From: Pseudomonas sp. C2B4
GTDB lineage: Bacteria; Pseudomonadota; Gammaproteobacteria; Pseudomonadales; Pseudomonadaceae
Direction: 5' to 3'
DNA length: 64,000 bases
Assembly (NCBI RefSeq): GCF_013359695.1
Contig: NZ_JABFMU010000020.1
Location: 1 to 64,000 of the forward strand
Shown here: positions 49,403 through 56,734 of the stretch, piece by piece
Layout of the letters: the number at the start of each line of letters is the position of its first letter
How positions within the stretch are numbered: the stretch's first letter is position 1
The notes under the pieces: model-generated
The model's database searches: none
What the model was told of the DNA's origin: nothing
Seen by the model: only the letters and a program-made list of their open reading frames with translations
Position numbers and translations under genes: made by a program

Positions 49403-50041
49403 ATGCATAAAGAACCTCGTAAGGTCCGTGAGTTTCGTCGCCGCGAGCAAGAAATTCTCGATACCGCGCTCAAGCTGTTCCTCGAACAAGGTGAAGACAG
49501 TGTCACCGTCGAGATGATTGCTGATGCCGTCGGTATCGGCAAAGGCACGATCTACAAGCACTTCAAGTCCAAGGCCGAGATCTACCTGCGCCTGATGCTC
49601 GACTACGAGCGCGATTTGAACGAGCTGCTGCACTCCGCCGACGTCGACAAGGACAAGGAAGCCCTGTCCCGCGCCTATTTCGAATTCCGCATGCGCGATC
49701 CGCAACGTTATCGCTTGTTCGATCGACTGGAAGAAAAGGTGGTCAAGGGTAATCAGGTGCCGGAGATGATCGAGGAGCTGCACAAGATCCGCGCCTCGAA
49801 CTTCGAGCGGCTGACCCTGTTGATCAAGGGCCGAATCAGCGAAGGCAAGCTCGAAGACGTGCCGCCTTACTTCCATTACTGCGCGTCCTGGGCGCTGGTG
49901 CACGGTGCCGTGGCGCTGTATCACTCGCCGTTCTGGAGCAATGTGCTGGAAGATCAGGAAGGCTTCTTCCAGTTCCTGATGGACATCGGCGTGCGCATGG
50001 GCAACAAGCGCAAGCGCGACACCGACACCCCGAGCAGCTGA
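49403..50041 (+). CDS. TetR-family transcriptional regulator
   Basis: A 212-aa regulator. The N-terminal helix-turn-helix (residues 8–60) holds VTVEMIADAVGIGKGTIYKHFKSK; the rest is a helical ligand-binding domain. The N-terminus is basic (MHKEPRKVREFRRREQEILD). It stands downstream of the holB–pilZ–tatD run in pseudomonads; ligand and targets are unknown. A perfect inverted repeat lies between it and moaA. Confidence 0.93.
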   Translation: MHKEPRKVREFRRREQEILDTALKLFLEQGEDSVTVEMIADAVGIGKGTIYKHFKSKAEIYLRLMLDYERDLNELLHSADVDKDKEALSRAYFEFRMRDPQRYRLFDRLEEKVVKGNQVPEMIEELHKIRASNFERLTLLIKGRISEGKLEDVPPYFHYCASWALVHGAVALYHSPFWSNVLEDQEGFFQFLMDIGVRMGNKRKRDTDTPSS

Positions 50042-50118
50042 ACCATTCAGCAGCCTGATTGCGCCATTATTTCGCTACATGGCGCAGTACCGCAGGAATA
50101 TACTCAGGCATGGGACTT

Positions 50119-50150
50119 GCTAAAACTTGATTTGTGAGTCAAGTTTTAGC
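50119..50150. repeat. Perfect 12-bp inverted repeat upstream of moaA
   Basis: GCTAAAACTTGA, an 8-nt loop TTTGTGAG, then TCAAGTTTTAGC. It ends 29 nt before the moaA ATG. It is too A/T-rich at the ends and lacks a T-run for a standard terminator; it may be a regulator site or an mRNA hairpin. Confidence 0.85.
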
Positions 50151-50179
50151 GGTCCGAATATTCTTTCGCCGGAGTGACC

Positions 50180-51148
50180 ATGATCGTTGACCGTCAAGGC
50201 AGGCGTTTTCGCAATTTGCGAGTCAGCCTGACCTCCGCCTGCAATTACGCCTGTACCTATTGCGTGCCCAATGGCAAGCGGCTGGTGGCTGCGCAGGATG
50301 AGTTGTCGGCCGAAGCCATGGCGCGCGGTGTGGCCTATCTGATCGAAGCGGCGGGCATCGAGCGCTTGCGTATCACCGGGGGCGAACCCCTGGTCAGCCC
50401 CAAACTCGAAACCTTCATGACCGCGGTCGGGCGGATGGGCCTGGAAGACATCAGCCTGACCACCAACGGTCAATTGCTGGCGAAAAAACTGCCGCTGCTG
50501 GTGGACGCCGGCATTCGGCGCATCAACGTTTCCCTCGATACCCTGGACGCCAGCGCATTCCGCAGTATTGCCCGTGGCGGCGATCTGGCCACCGTGCTTG
50601 GCGGTATGGAGCAGGCGCGCGCGGCTGGCATGAAGATCAAGGTCAACATGGTGCCTCTGCGCGGTCAGAACCTCGATCAGGTGATGCCGTTGCTTGATTA
50701 CTGCCTGGAGCGCGGCTATGAGCTGCGCTTTATCGAGCTGATGCGCATGGGACACCTGGCCAGTGACTCCAACGCCTTCCTGCAACAATTCGTCAGCCTC
50801 CAGCAGTTACTGAGCCTGATCGGCGAGCATTATGAGTATCTGCAGGCTGATGCGCCGGTGGATGCCACGGCGGTGCGCTACGAAATTCCGGGGCAGGGGT
50901 ATTTCGGTGTGATCGCCAACGAAAGCGTTCCTTTCTGCCGAACCTGTTCACGGCTGCGTCTTTCTTCCACGGGATGGCTGCATGGCTGTCTCTCGTCGAG
51001 TAATCGCCACTATGTCGGCGACTTGCTGGACAAGCCGCGTCATCAGGCATTGCCTGCCTTGCAGCGCCTGCTGGTGAAAGCCTTGGGCGACAAGCAGGAA
51101 GTAGCGTTCTCTGGTGGCGCGACGGTCATGAAAATTATTGGCGGCTAA
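50180..51148 (+). CDS. moaA: GTP 3',8-cyclase MoaA
   Basis: A 322-aa radical-SAM enzyme starting molybdenum cofactor synthesis from GTP. The first cluster is C21, C25 and C28 (CNYACTYC). The second [4Fe-4S] site is near the C-terminus (FCRTCSRLRLSSTGWLHGC), and the protein ends in the functional GG. ATG 50180 follows GGAGTGACC. It stands alone here without other moa genes; pseudomonads often carry two moaA copies. Confidence 0.95.
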   Translation: MIVDRQGRRFRNLRVSLTSACNYACTYCVPNGKRLVAAQDELSAEAMARGVAYLIEAAGIERLRITGGEPLVSPKLETFMTAVGRMGLEDISLTTNGQLLAKKLPLLVDAGIRRINVSLDTLDASAFRSIARGGDLATVLGGMEQARAAGMKIKVNMVPLRGQNLDQVMPLLDYCLERGYELRFIELMRMGHLASDSNAFLQQFVSLQQLLSLIGEHYEYLQADAPVDATAVRYEIPGQGYFGVIANESVPFCRTCSRLRLSSTGWLHGCLSSSNRHYVGDLLDKPRHQALPALQRLLVKALGDKQEVAFSGGATVMKIIGG

Positions 51149-51153
51149 TCGGC

Positions 51154-51245
51154 TGTGGCGAGGGGATTTATCCCCGTTGGACTGCGCAGCAGTCCCTTTT
51201 TTGGGGCCGCTTCGCAGCCCAACGGGGATAAATCCCCTCGCCACA
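51154..51245. repeat. REP pair of a second family
   Basis: TGTGGCGAGGGGATTTATCC and its reverse complement, 92 nt in all, forming a long stem. It belongs to a different Pseudomonas REP family than the TGTGGGAGCGAGC type elsewhere in the window, and is 6 nt after the moaA stop. Confidence 0.9.
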
Positions 51246-51330
51246 AATGTTCGCGCTCCTAAAGACTGGCGCAAAATCTGCATCCTTCGGCCATTCGCCG
51301 GTTTTCCGTCACCGGCCTCTGGAGGATAGG

Positions 51331-51939
51331 ATGCGTAGCCTGGTTTTGCTGCTGGCCGTTTTGGCGCTTGGCGGCTGCATGAATGTCAGCGATATGGCCG
51401 AAGGGGCTCGCTACCATATGAGCGACGCCGGCTTTCTGGACCACAGCGACAGCCGCCGTGTGAACAACTTGCGCATTCAGCCGGACTCGTTCGTCTACAT
51501 TGCCCAGGGCGCCTTTGCGCCGCCCGGCAGTGCCGTTTACCCGCGCCCCAACGTGATCGCCGAAGTGGCCTTCGATGGTTTTGTGGAGTATTTCCCGATG
51601 GTCCGCCGCGCGCGTGCGCCGGAAGGTCTCGACCAGGCCATGAGCGAAGCCCGCGCTGTCGGTGCCCACTACTTGCTCTATACCCGTTTCGCCAAATCCG
51701 ATGACCGCATCGGCAACTCGGATGAGTGGCTGGATCAGGAAGCCGTGGATCGCCTGGGCATCGACACCGGCGTGATTCAGATCATGTTGATCGAGACCAG
51801 CACCCAGTATTTGATTGATACTGCACGGATCAAGAGTCGTGGCGGTTTGCTGACGTTCCACGACGAAAAACCAGAAGACCTGATGGGCCCGCCGCTTGAG
51901 CAGTATGCTCGCAGCCTGTTGGGGCTCAGCGACCAGTAA
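51331..51939 (+). CDS. DUF4823-type lipoprotein
   Basis: A 202-aa protein with a lipoprotein signal (MRSLVLLLAVLALGGC; lipidated Cys at 16), so it is probably anchored in the outer membrane. The rest is a soluble alpha/beta domain. GGAGG sits 5 nt before ATG 51331. It is 15 nt ahead of the DUF1285 gene and likely co-transcribed. Function unknown. Confidence 0.85.
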   Translation: MRSLVLLLAVLALGGCMNVSDMAEGARYHMSDAGFLDHSDSRRVNNLRIQPDSFVYIAQGAFAPPGSAVYPRPNVIAEVAFDGFVEYFPMVRRARAPEGLDQAMSEARAVGAHYLLYTRFAKSDDRIGNSDEWLDQEAVDRLGIDTGVIQIMLIETSTQYLIDTARIKSRGGLLTFHDEKPEDLMGPPLEQYARSLLGLSDQ

Positions 51940-51954
51940 TCCAAGGAGATCGCC

Positions 51955-52515
51955 ATGAGTGGCCCGCAAAAAGCCAACGACTTGTTGGGGCAAATTCCCA
52001 AAACCAAAGGCTTGCCACCGGTCCACTTGTGGAACCCCGACTTCTGCGGCGACATCGACATGCGTATCGCCCGCGATGGCACCTGGTATTACCTGGGCAC
52101 GCCGATCGGACGCAAGCCGATGGTCAAGCTGTTCTCCACCATCATTCGCCGTGACGGTGATGATTATTTCCTCATCACGCCGGTCGAGAAGGTCGGCATC
52201 AAGGTCGACGACGCACCCTTTGTGGCCGTTGCGCTGGAAGTGGAAGGCGAGGGTGAGGCTCAGGTGCTGCGCTTCACCACCAATGTGGATGAGACCGCCG
52301 ACGCGGGTACCGAACACCCGATTCGCGTGGTGATCGATCCCGACACGCAAGAGCCGTCCCCTTATGTGCATGTGCGCACAAACCTCGAAGCGCTGATCCA
52401 TCGCAACGTGTTCTATCAATTGGTGGAACTGGCCGTTACCCGCGAGATTGATGGGCAACGTTGGCTCGGTGTGTGGAGCGCAGGCGAGTTCTTCCGAATC
52501 GGTCTTGAACCCTGA
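51955..52515 (+). CDS. DUF1285 protein
   Basis: A 186-aa cytosolic protein of the DUF1285 family (LWNPDFCGDIDMRIARDGTW, YVHVRTNLEALIHRNVFYQL). AAGGAG precedes the ATG. Structures of this family show a PH-like and a second beta domain; no role is proved. Confidence 0.88.
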   Translation: MSGPQKANDLLGQIPKTKGLPPVHLWNPDFCGDIDMRIARDGTWYYLGTPIGRKPMVKLFSTIIRRDGDDYFLITPVEKVGIKVDDAPFVAVALEVEGEGEAQVLRFTTNVDETADAGTEHPIRVVIDPDTQEPSPYVHVRTNLEALIHRNVFYQLVELAVTREIDGQRWLGVWSAGEFFRIGLEP

Positions 52516-52525
52516 CATAAAACTC

Positions 52526-52614
52526 TGTGGGAGCGAGCCTGCTCGCGAAAGCGGTGGATCTGACATGCAGATGTTGGATATGCAGACGCCTTCGCGACCA
52601 GGCTCGCTCCCACA
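52526..52614. repeat. REP doublet (inverted pair)
   Basis: Standard inverted pair 10 nt after the DUF1285 gene; right copy has GCGACCAGGC instead of GCGAGCAGGC. Confidence 0.92.
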
Positions 52615-52645
52615 TTGGATCTTCGCAGTTTCCCGAAAAATCAAT

Positions 52646-52674
52646 TTGACACCCAATCGTATGATGATTAGCGT
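52646..52674 (+). promoter_or_regulatory. Promoter with embedded operator of the GntR/FCD gene
   Basis: TTGACA at 52646–52651 and a weak -10 at 52669–52674 (TAGCGT), spacer 17 nt. The spacer holds ATCGTATGATGA (52656–52667), which occurs again, inverted, upstream of araF. This fits autorepression by the FCD regulator. Confidence 0.6.
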
Positions 52675-52706
52675 GGGCCTCCATAGCAACCGGCTTTGAG
52701 GTGTCC

Positions 52707-53423
52707 ATGTCCAGCAGTTTTCACGCATCGACGGTCGATTGGCTGGGCTGCTGGATCGCCACCGGGCAGGTCAAGCCGGGCGAGACACTCAAGGTCGAGG
52801 CCGACCTCGGCGAACAGCTTGGCGTCAGCCGCACGGTCATTCGCGAAGCCATCAAAACCCTGGTCGCCAAGGGCCTGCTCGAAGTCGGGCCGAAAGTCGG
52901 CACGCGGGTGTTGCCGGTGCGGCGCTGGAACCTCTTCGATCCGCAAGTCGTGGGCTGGTTGTCGCGCAGCGGCTTGCCGGAAAACTTTGTAGATGACCTG
53001 CTCGACCTGCGCCGCACCATCGAACCCATGGCGGTGCGCTGGGCGTGCGAGCGCGCGACCGCCCCACAAGTGGACGCCATTCTGTTGGCCTACAACGCGT
53101 TGGAACGAGCGGTGGACAGTGGCGTCGATTACAACCGTGCCGACCAGCTCTTCCATGAGTGCATTCTCGCGGCCAGCCACAATCAATTCATCGAACAAAT
53201 GATCCCGGCCCTCGGCGCTTTGCTGGCGGTGTGTTTCGAGGTGTCTGCCGCCGACCCCGACGAACTGCGCCGCACCTTGCCGATACACAAGGACATGGCC
53301 GACGCAATTGCCGCCCGGGACAGCGCGCGGGGCGTCTGGGCGTGCATGACCCTGATCGACAACGCCGACCTGGCTATCAAGCGTTTTTATCCGCAGGTCA
53401 TGACTGACAGGAAGGCCAGCTAA
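52707..53423 (+). CDS. GntR/FCD-family regulator of the arabinose-type module
   Basis: A 238-aa FadR-like regulator: N-terminal winged helix (residues 10–75, LGVSRTVIREAIKTLVAKGLLE) and an FCD ligand-binding domain (about 90–225) with the metal/ligand histidines (FHECILAASHN). ATG 52707 follows GAGGTGTCC, so the GTG at 52701 is less likely. It heads the cluster of lactonase, SDR and AraFGH. FCD members in Pseudomonas often respond to sugar acids; an arabinonate-type ligand here is inference. Confidence 0.9.
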   Translation: MSSSFHASTVDWLGCWIATGQVKPGETLKVEADLGEQLGVSRTVIREAIKTLVAKGLLEVGPKVGTRVLPVRRWNLFDPQVVGWLSRSGLPENFVDDLLDLRRTIEPMAVRWACERATAPQVDAILLAYNALERAVDSGVDYNRADQLFHECILAASHNQFIEQMIPALGALLAVCFEVSAADPDELRRTLPIHKDMADAIAARDSARGVWACMTLIDNADLAIKRFYPQVMTDRKAS

Positions 53424-53438
53424 CAATGATGAGCCCCT

Positions 53439-53527
53439 GTGGGAGCGAGCCCGCTCGCGAATACGGTGTGTCAGGTAGTAGGGACGTTGAATCCAACGAC
53501 GCCTTCGCGAGCAGGCTCGCTCCCACA
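53439..53527. repeat. REP doublet (inverted pair)
   Basis: Inverted REP pair 16 nt after the GntR gene and 29 nt before the lactonase start. It may separate regulator and catabolic transcripts. Confidence 0.92.
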
Positions 53528-53555
53528 TAAAAGCCATAAGAATGCAGGAGGTTTC

Positions 53556-54431
53556 ATGGAGTGGACCGCAGTCACCGAACACCGCGCCCGACTCGGCGAA
53601 GGCCCGTTCTGGGACGCGCCGACCCAGGCGCTGTATTGGGTGGACATCGCCGGCAAGCAAGCGCTGCGTCTGAAGGGCGCCAACGTGCAGATCTGGCAGA
53701 TGCCGGAGCATGTATCGGCGTTCATCCCCTGCGCCAGCGGCGACGCACTGGTGACGCTGAGCAGTGGCGTGTATCGGCTCGATCTGGATTCACCCGGGCT
53801 TGAACCGCGCCTGACCTTGTTCTGCGTCGCCGACCCGCAACCGGGCAATCGCGCCAATGAGGCCCGCTGCGATGCCTTCGGCCGGCTCTGGCTCGGCACC
53901 ATGCAAAACAATATCGGTGAGCAGGGCGAAGACTTGCCCATTGAGCGACGCAGCGGCGGATTGTTCCGGATTGACCGCGACGCCCGGGTGACCCCATTGC
54001 TGCTTGGCCTGGGCATTCCCAATACGTTGCTGTGGAGTGATGACGCCACCACCCTGTATTTCAGCGACAGCCTCGACGGCACGCTGTATCGGCATTTCAT
54101 TCGCACTGACGGCAGTCTGGAGCCCGCGCAGCCCTGGTTCGGTCCCCACCGGCGCGGTGGTCCGGACGGATCGGCGATGGATGCCGAAGGCTTCATCTGG
54201 AATGCCCGATGGGATGGCAGTTGCCTGCTCAGGCTGACGCCGGATGGCGAGGTCGATCGGGTGATCGAGTTACCCGTGAGCCGCCCGACCAGTTGCGTAT
54301 TCGGCGATGCCGACTTGAAAACCCTGTACATCACCAGTGCCGCCAGTCCACTTGGGCATCCACTGGATGGGGCGTTATTAGCCATTCGCGTCGATGTGCC
54401 CGGAAAGCTCTGTAGTCGATTTTCCGGATAA
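53556..54431 (+). CDS. SMP-30/gluconolactonase-family sugar lactonase
   Basis: A 291-aa six-bladed beta-propeller lactonase. The metal ligands are visible: Glu in RLGEGPFWD, Asn in RANEARCD, Asn in LGIPNTLLW and Asp in YFSDSLDGTLY. Such enzymes hydrolyse sugar lactones formed by sugar 1-dehydrogenases. Placed beside an SDR and an AraF-type importer, it is probably an arabinono- or galactonolactonase. AGGAGG precedes ATG 53556. In-frame sequence upstream runs into the REP pair and is not coding. Confidence 0.9.
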   Translation: MEWTAVTEHRARLGEGPFWDAPTQALYWVDIAGKQALRLKGANVQIWQMPEHVSAFIPCASGDALVTLSSGVYRLDLDSPGLEPRLTLFCVADPQPGNRANEARCDAFGRLWLGTMQNNIGEQGEDLPIERRSGGLFRIDRDARVTPLLLGLGIPNTLLWSDDATTLYFSDSLDGTLYRHFIRTDGSLEPAQPWFGPHRRGGPDGSAMDAEGFIWNARWDGSCLLRLTPDGEVDRVIELPVSRPTSCVFGDADLKTLYITSAASPLGHPLDGALLAIRVDVPGKLCSRFSG

Positions 54432-54461
54432 ATCCCTAAATATGGGATGCAAAATTATATA

Positions 54462-54491
54462 TTGAGATTTTATTGTGGCCGGGTTTATAGT
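54462..54491 (+). promoter_or_regulatory. Probable promoter of the SDR–araFGH operon
   Basis: TTGAGA (54462–54467) and TATAGT (54486–54491), spacer 18 nt, in an A/T-rich tract after the lactonase gene. It would leave a leader of about 215 nt before the SDR ATG. Confidence 0.55.
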
Positions 54492-54555
54492 CGGCACCAT
54501 CGTTCCACGCTCAGTTACACGCACTCACACTTAAAAAAACAAAACAGGTGAAGTG

Positions 54556-54711
54556 ATGCAGCGATATTTCCCCGCACTCTCCAGCGGAGTCAGCGTTTCA
54601 GACCGTCCTGATGCTGAAACGTTTTCGCGCCTGCCTGTTTCTTTCCCAAAGCTAATGACCGGACATCGCCAGGTGTCCGGTTTTCGTCGTGCTTTCGAAC
54701 AGGAGTCTTGA
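54556..54711 (+). CDS. Possible 51-aa leader ORF
   Basis: ATG at 54556, with a GGTGAAG site nearby, reads MQRYFPALSSGVSVSDRPDA and on to TGA at 54709–54711, 3 nt before the SDR start. The 51-aa product has no recognised domain. A terminator-like hairpin lies inside it (54658–54684). It could be a leader peptide coupling translation to read-through, or simply an open frame by chance. Confidence 0.35.
   Translation: MQRYFPALSSGVSVSDRPDAETFSRLPVSFPKLMTGHRQVSGFRRAFEQES
54658..54684 (+). terminator. Attenuator-like hairpin in the SDR leader
   Basis: ACCGGACA / TGTCCGGT, an 8-bp perfect stem with an 8-nt loop, then TTTT. It is inside the leader ORF and 31 nt before the SDR start, so it lies in the path of the operon transcript rather than at the end of a gene. 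Confidence 0.6.
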
Positions 54712-54714
54712 TCC

Positions 54715-55533
54715 ATGGCAGAACCTCTAACCTTGCCACCGGTGCCAGAACCGCCCAAGGGCGAGCGCCTGAAAAACAAGGTCGTGCTGCTGACCGGCGC
54801 CGCCCAAGGCATCGGCGAGGCAATTGTTGCCACCTTCGCCTCCCAGCAAGCCAAGCTGATCATCAGTGATATCCAGGCCGAGAAGGTCGAAAAGGTTGCC
54901 GCGCATTGGCGGGATAAAGGCGCCGATGTCGTGGCAATCAAGGCCGACGTCTCGCGTCAGCAGGATCTGCACGCCATGGCCAAATTGGCGGTCGAGCGTC
55001 ACGGCCGGATCGACGTGCTGGTCAACTGCGCCGGGGTCAACGTGTTCCGCGATCCGCTGGAAATGACCGAGGAAGACTGGCGGCGCTGCTTCGCCATCGA
55101 CCTCGACGGCGCCTGGTACGGCTGCAAGGCGGTATTGCCGCAGATGATCGAGCAGGGCATCGGCAGCATCATCAACATTGCGTCCACTCATTCCACCCAC
55201 ATCATTCCGGGCTGCTTTCCGTACCCGGTGGCCAAGCACGGCCTGCTCGGTCTGACCCGCGCGTTGGGCATCGAATATGCGCCCAAGGGCATTCGCGTCA
55301 ACGCTATCGCGCCGGGCTATATCGAGACCCAATTGAACGTCGACTACTGGAACGGGTTTGCCGACCCTCACGCCGAACGTCAGCGAGCATTCGACCTGCA
55401 CCCACCGCGTCGCATCGGGCAGCCGATCGAGGTGGCGATGACTGCGGTGTTCCTGGCCAGCGATGAAGCGCCGTTCATCAATGCTTCGTGCATCACCATC
55501 GATGGTGGGCGCTCGGTGATGTACCACGACTGA
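54715..55533 (+). CDS. SDR-family sugar 1-dehydrogenase (probable)
   Basis: A 272-aa classical SDR. It has TGAAQGIG near residue 28, NCAG, Ser in NIASTHS, and YPVAK with the catalytic Tyr and Lys. The first 20 residues are a Pro-rich extension (AEPLTLPPVPEPPKGERL). SDRs of this group oxidise aldoses at C1 to lactones, which matches the lactonase gene upstream and the arabinose-type importer downstream. L-arabinose (or D-galactose, L-fucose) as substrate is inferred from AraF similarity. Confidence 0.85.
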   Translation: MAEPLTLPPVPEPPKGERLKNKVVLLTGAAQGIGEAIVATFASQQAKLIISDIQAEKVEKVAAHWRDKGADVVAIKADVSRQQDLHAMAKLAVERHGRIDVLVNCAGVNVFRDPLEMTEEDWRRCFAIDLDGAWYGCKAVLPQMIEQGIGSIINIASTHSTHIIPGCFPYPVAKHGLLGLTRALGIEYAPKGIRVNAIAPGYIETQLNVDYWNGFADPHAERQRAFDLHPPRRIGQPIEVAMTAVFLASDEAPFINASCITIDGGRSVMYHD

Positions 55534-55574
55534 ATGTCCGGGATTTCAGGCGCACAACTACGCCTGAAATCCAT

Positions 55575-55586
55575 TCATCATACGAT
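55575..55586 (-). promoter_or_regulatory. Candidate operator upstream of araF
   Basis: TCATCATACGAT on the plus strand, that is ATCGTATGATGA on the minus strand, identical to the 12-mer at 52656–52667 in the regulator promoter. It lies 80 nt before the araF ATG in the 132-nt gap after the SDR gene. Confidence 0.6.
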
Positions 55587-55665
55587 ATGACTATTGGTAG
55601 CAGGGTTTCACCGCCTCAAAGAACGCTTTCAAAGAATGCTCACAAAAATAACAAGGAGTCAGCTT

Positions 55666-56670
55666 ATGAATCGTCGTCAAGCCATCCGTTCCCTGGCCTG
55701 TGCCGCTCTGGCGGTCAGCGCGGTCAGCCTCAGCAGCACGCTGCTGGCGGCTGAAGAAGTGAAAATCGGTTTCCTGGTCAAACAGGCGGAGGAGCCCTGG
55801 TTCCAGACTGAATGGGCGTTTGCGGAAAAGGCCGGGAAGGAGAAGGGTTTTACCCTGATCAAGATCGCTGTGCCGGACGGGGAGAAAACCCTCTCGGCCA
55901 TCGACAGCCTGGCGGCCAACGGTGCCAAGGGCTTCGTGATCTGCCCGCCGGATGTGTCCCTCGGCCCTGCGATCATGGCCAAGGCCAAGCTCAATGGTTT
56001 GAAAGTGATCGCCGTGGATGACCGCTTCGTCGACGCCAGCGGCAAGTTCATGGAAGACGTTCCGTACCTGGGCATGGCTGCTTTCGAAGTCGGCCAGAAG
56101 CAGGGCAGCGCCATGGCCGCCGAAGCGAAAAAACGCGGTTGGGACTGGAAAGACACCTACGCGGTCATCAATACCTACAACGAACTCGACACCGGCAAGA
56201 AGCGCACCGACGGCTCGGTCAAGGCGCTGGAAGATGCCGGCATGCCAAAGGATCACATCCTGTTCTCGGCCCTTAAAACCCTCGACGTGCCGGGCAGCAT
56301 GGACGCCACCAACTCGGCGCTGGTGAAACTGCCGGGTGCGGCGAAGAACCTGATCATCGGCGGCATGAACGACAACACCGTGCTGGGCGGCGTGCGCGCC
56401 ACCGAGAGCGCCGGATTCGCCGCCGCGAACGTGATCGGCATCGGCATCAACGGCACCGACGCCATCGGCGAGCTGAAGAAACCCGACAGCGGCTTCCACG
56501 GTTCGATGCTGCCGAGCCCGCACATCGAGGGCTACAACACCGCCAGCATGATGTACGAGTGGGTCACCACCGGCAAAGAACCGGCGAAATACACGGCCAT
56601 GGATGATGTGACGCTGATCACCCGCGATAACTTCAAGCAGGAACTGGAAAAGATCGGCCTGTGGAACTGA
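55666..56670 (+). CDS. araF: L-arabinose-binding periplasmic protein
   Basis: A 334-aa periplasmic sugar-binding protein. It has a signal peptide (about residues 1–28, MNRRQAIRSLACAALAV…LLAAEE). The mature N-terminus KIGFLVKQAEEPWFQTEW is very close to E. coli AraF, as are IAVPDGEKTL, AIDSLAANGAKGFVIC and GINGTDAIGELKK. It feeds the AraG/AraH importer. AAGGAG precedes ATG 55666. In-frame residues upstream are not part of the protein. Confidence 0.94.
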   Translation: MNRRQAIRSLACAALAVSAVSLSSTLLAAEEVKIGFLVKQAEEPWFQTEWAFAEKAGKEKGFTLIKIAVPDGEKTLSAIDSLAANGAKGFVICPPDVSLGPAIMAKAKLNGLKVIAVDDRFVDASGKFMEDVPYLGMAAFEVGQKQGSAMAAEAKKRGWDWKDTYAVINTYNELDTGKKRTDGSVKALEDAGMPKDHILFSALKTLDVPGSMDATNSALVKLPGAAKNLIIGGMNDNTVLGGVRATESAGFAAANVIGIGINGTDAIGELKKPDSGFHGSMLPSPHIEGYNTASMMYEWVTTGKEPAKYTAMDDVTLITRDNFKQELEKIGLWN

Positions 56671-56734
56671 AGGCCGGTTGATTTCATCGGCGGCCCTGGC
56701 AACGGGGCTGCCTGATCTGTGTGATGAGGTGGTT

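Noticed and set aside
49403..50041. Prophage or toxin regulator role for the TetR gene
   Set aside because: No phage or toxin genes around; the neighbourhood is the normal Pseudomonas housekeeping order.
50131..50144. Anr/FNR box upstream of moaA
   Set aside because: The half-sites TTGAT and GTCAA are 6 nt apart and one base differs; the consensus needs 4 nt.
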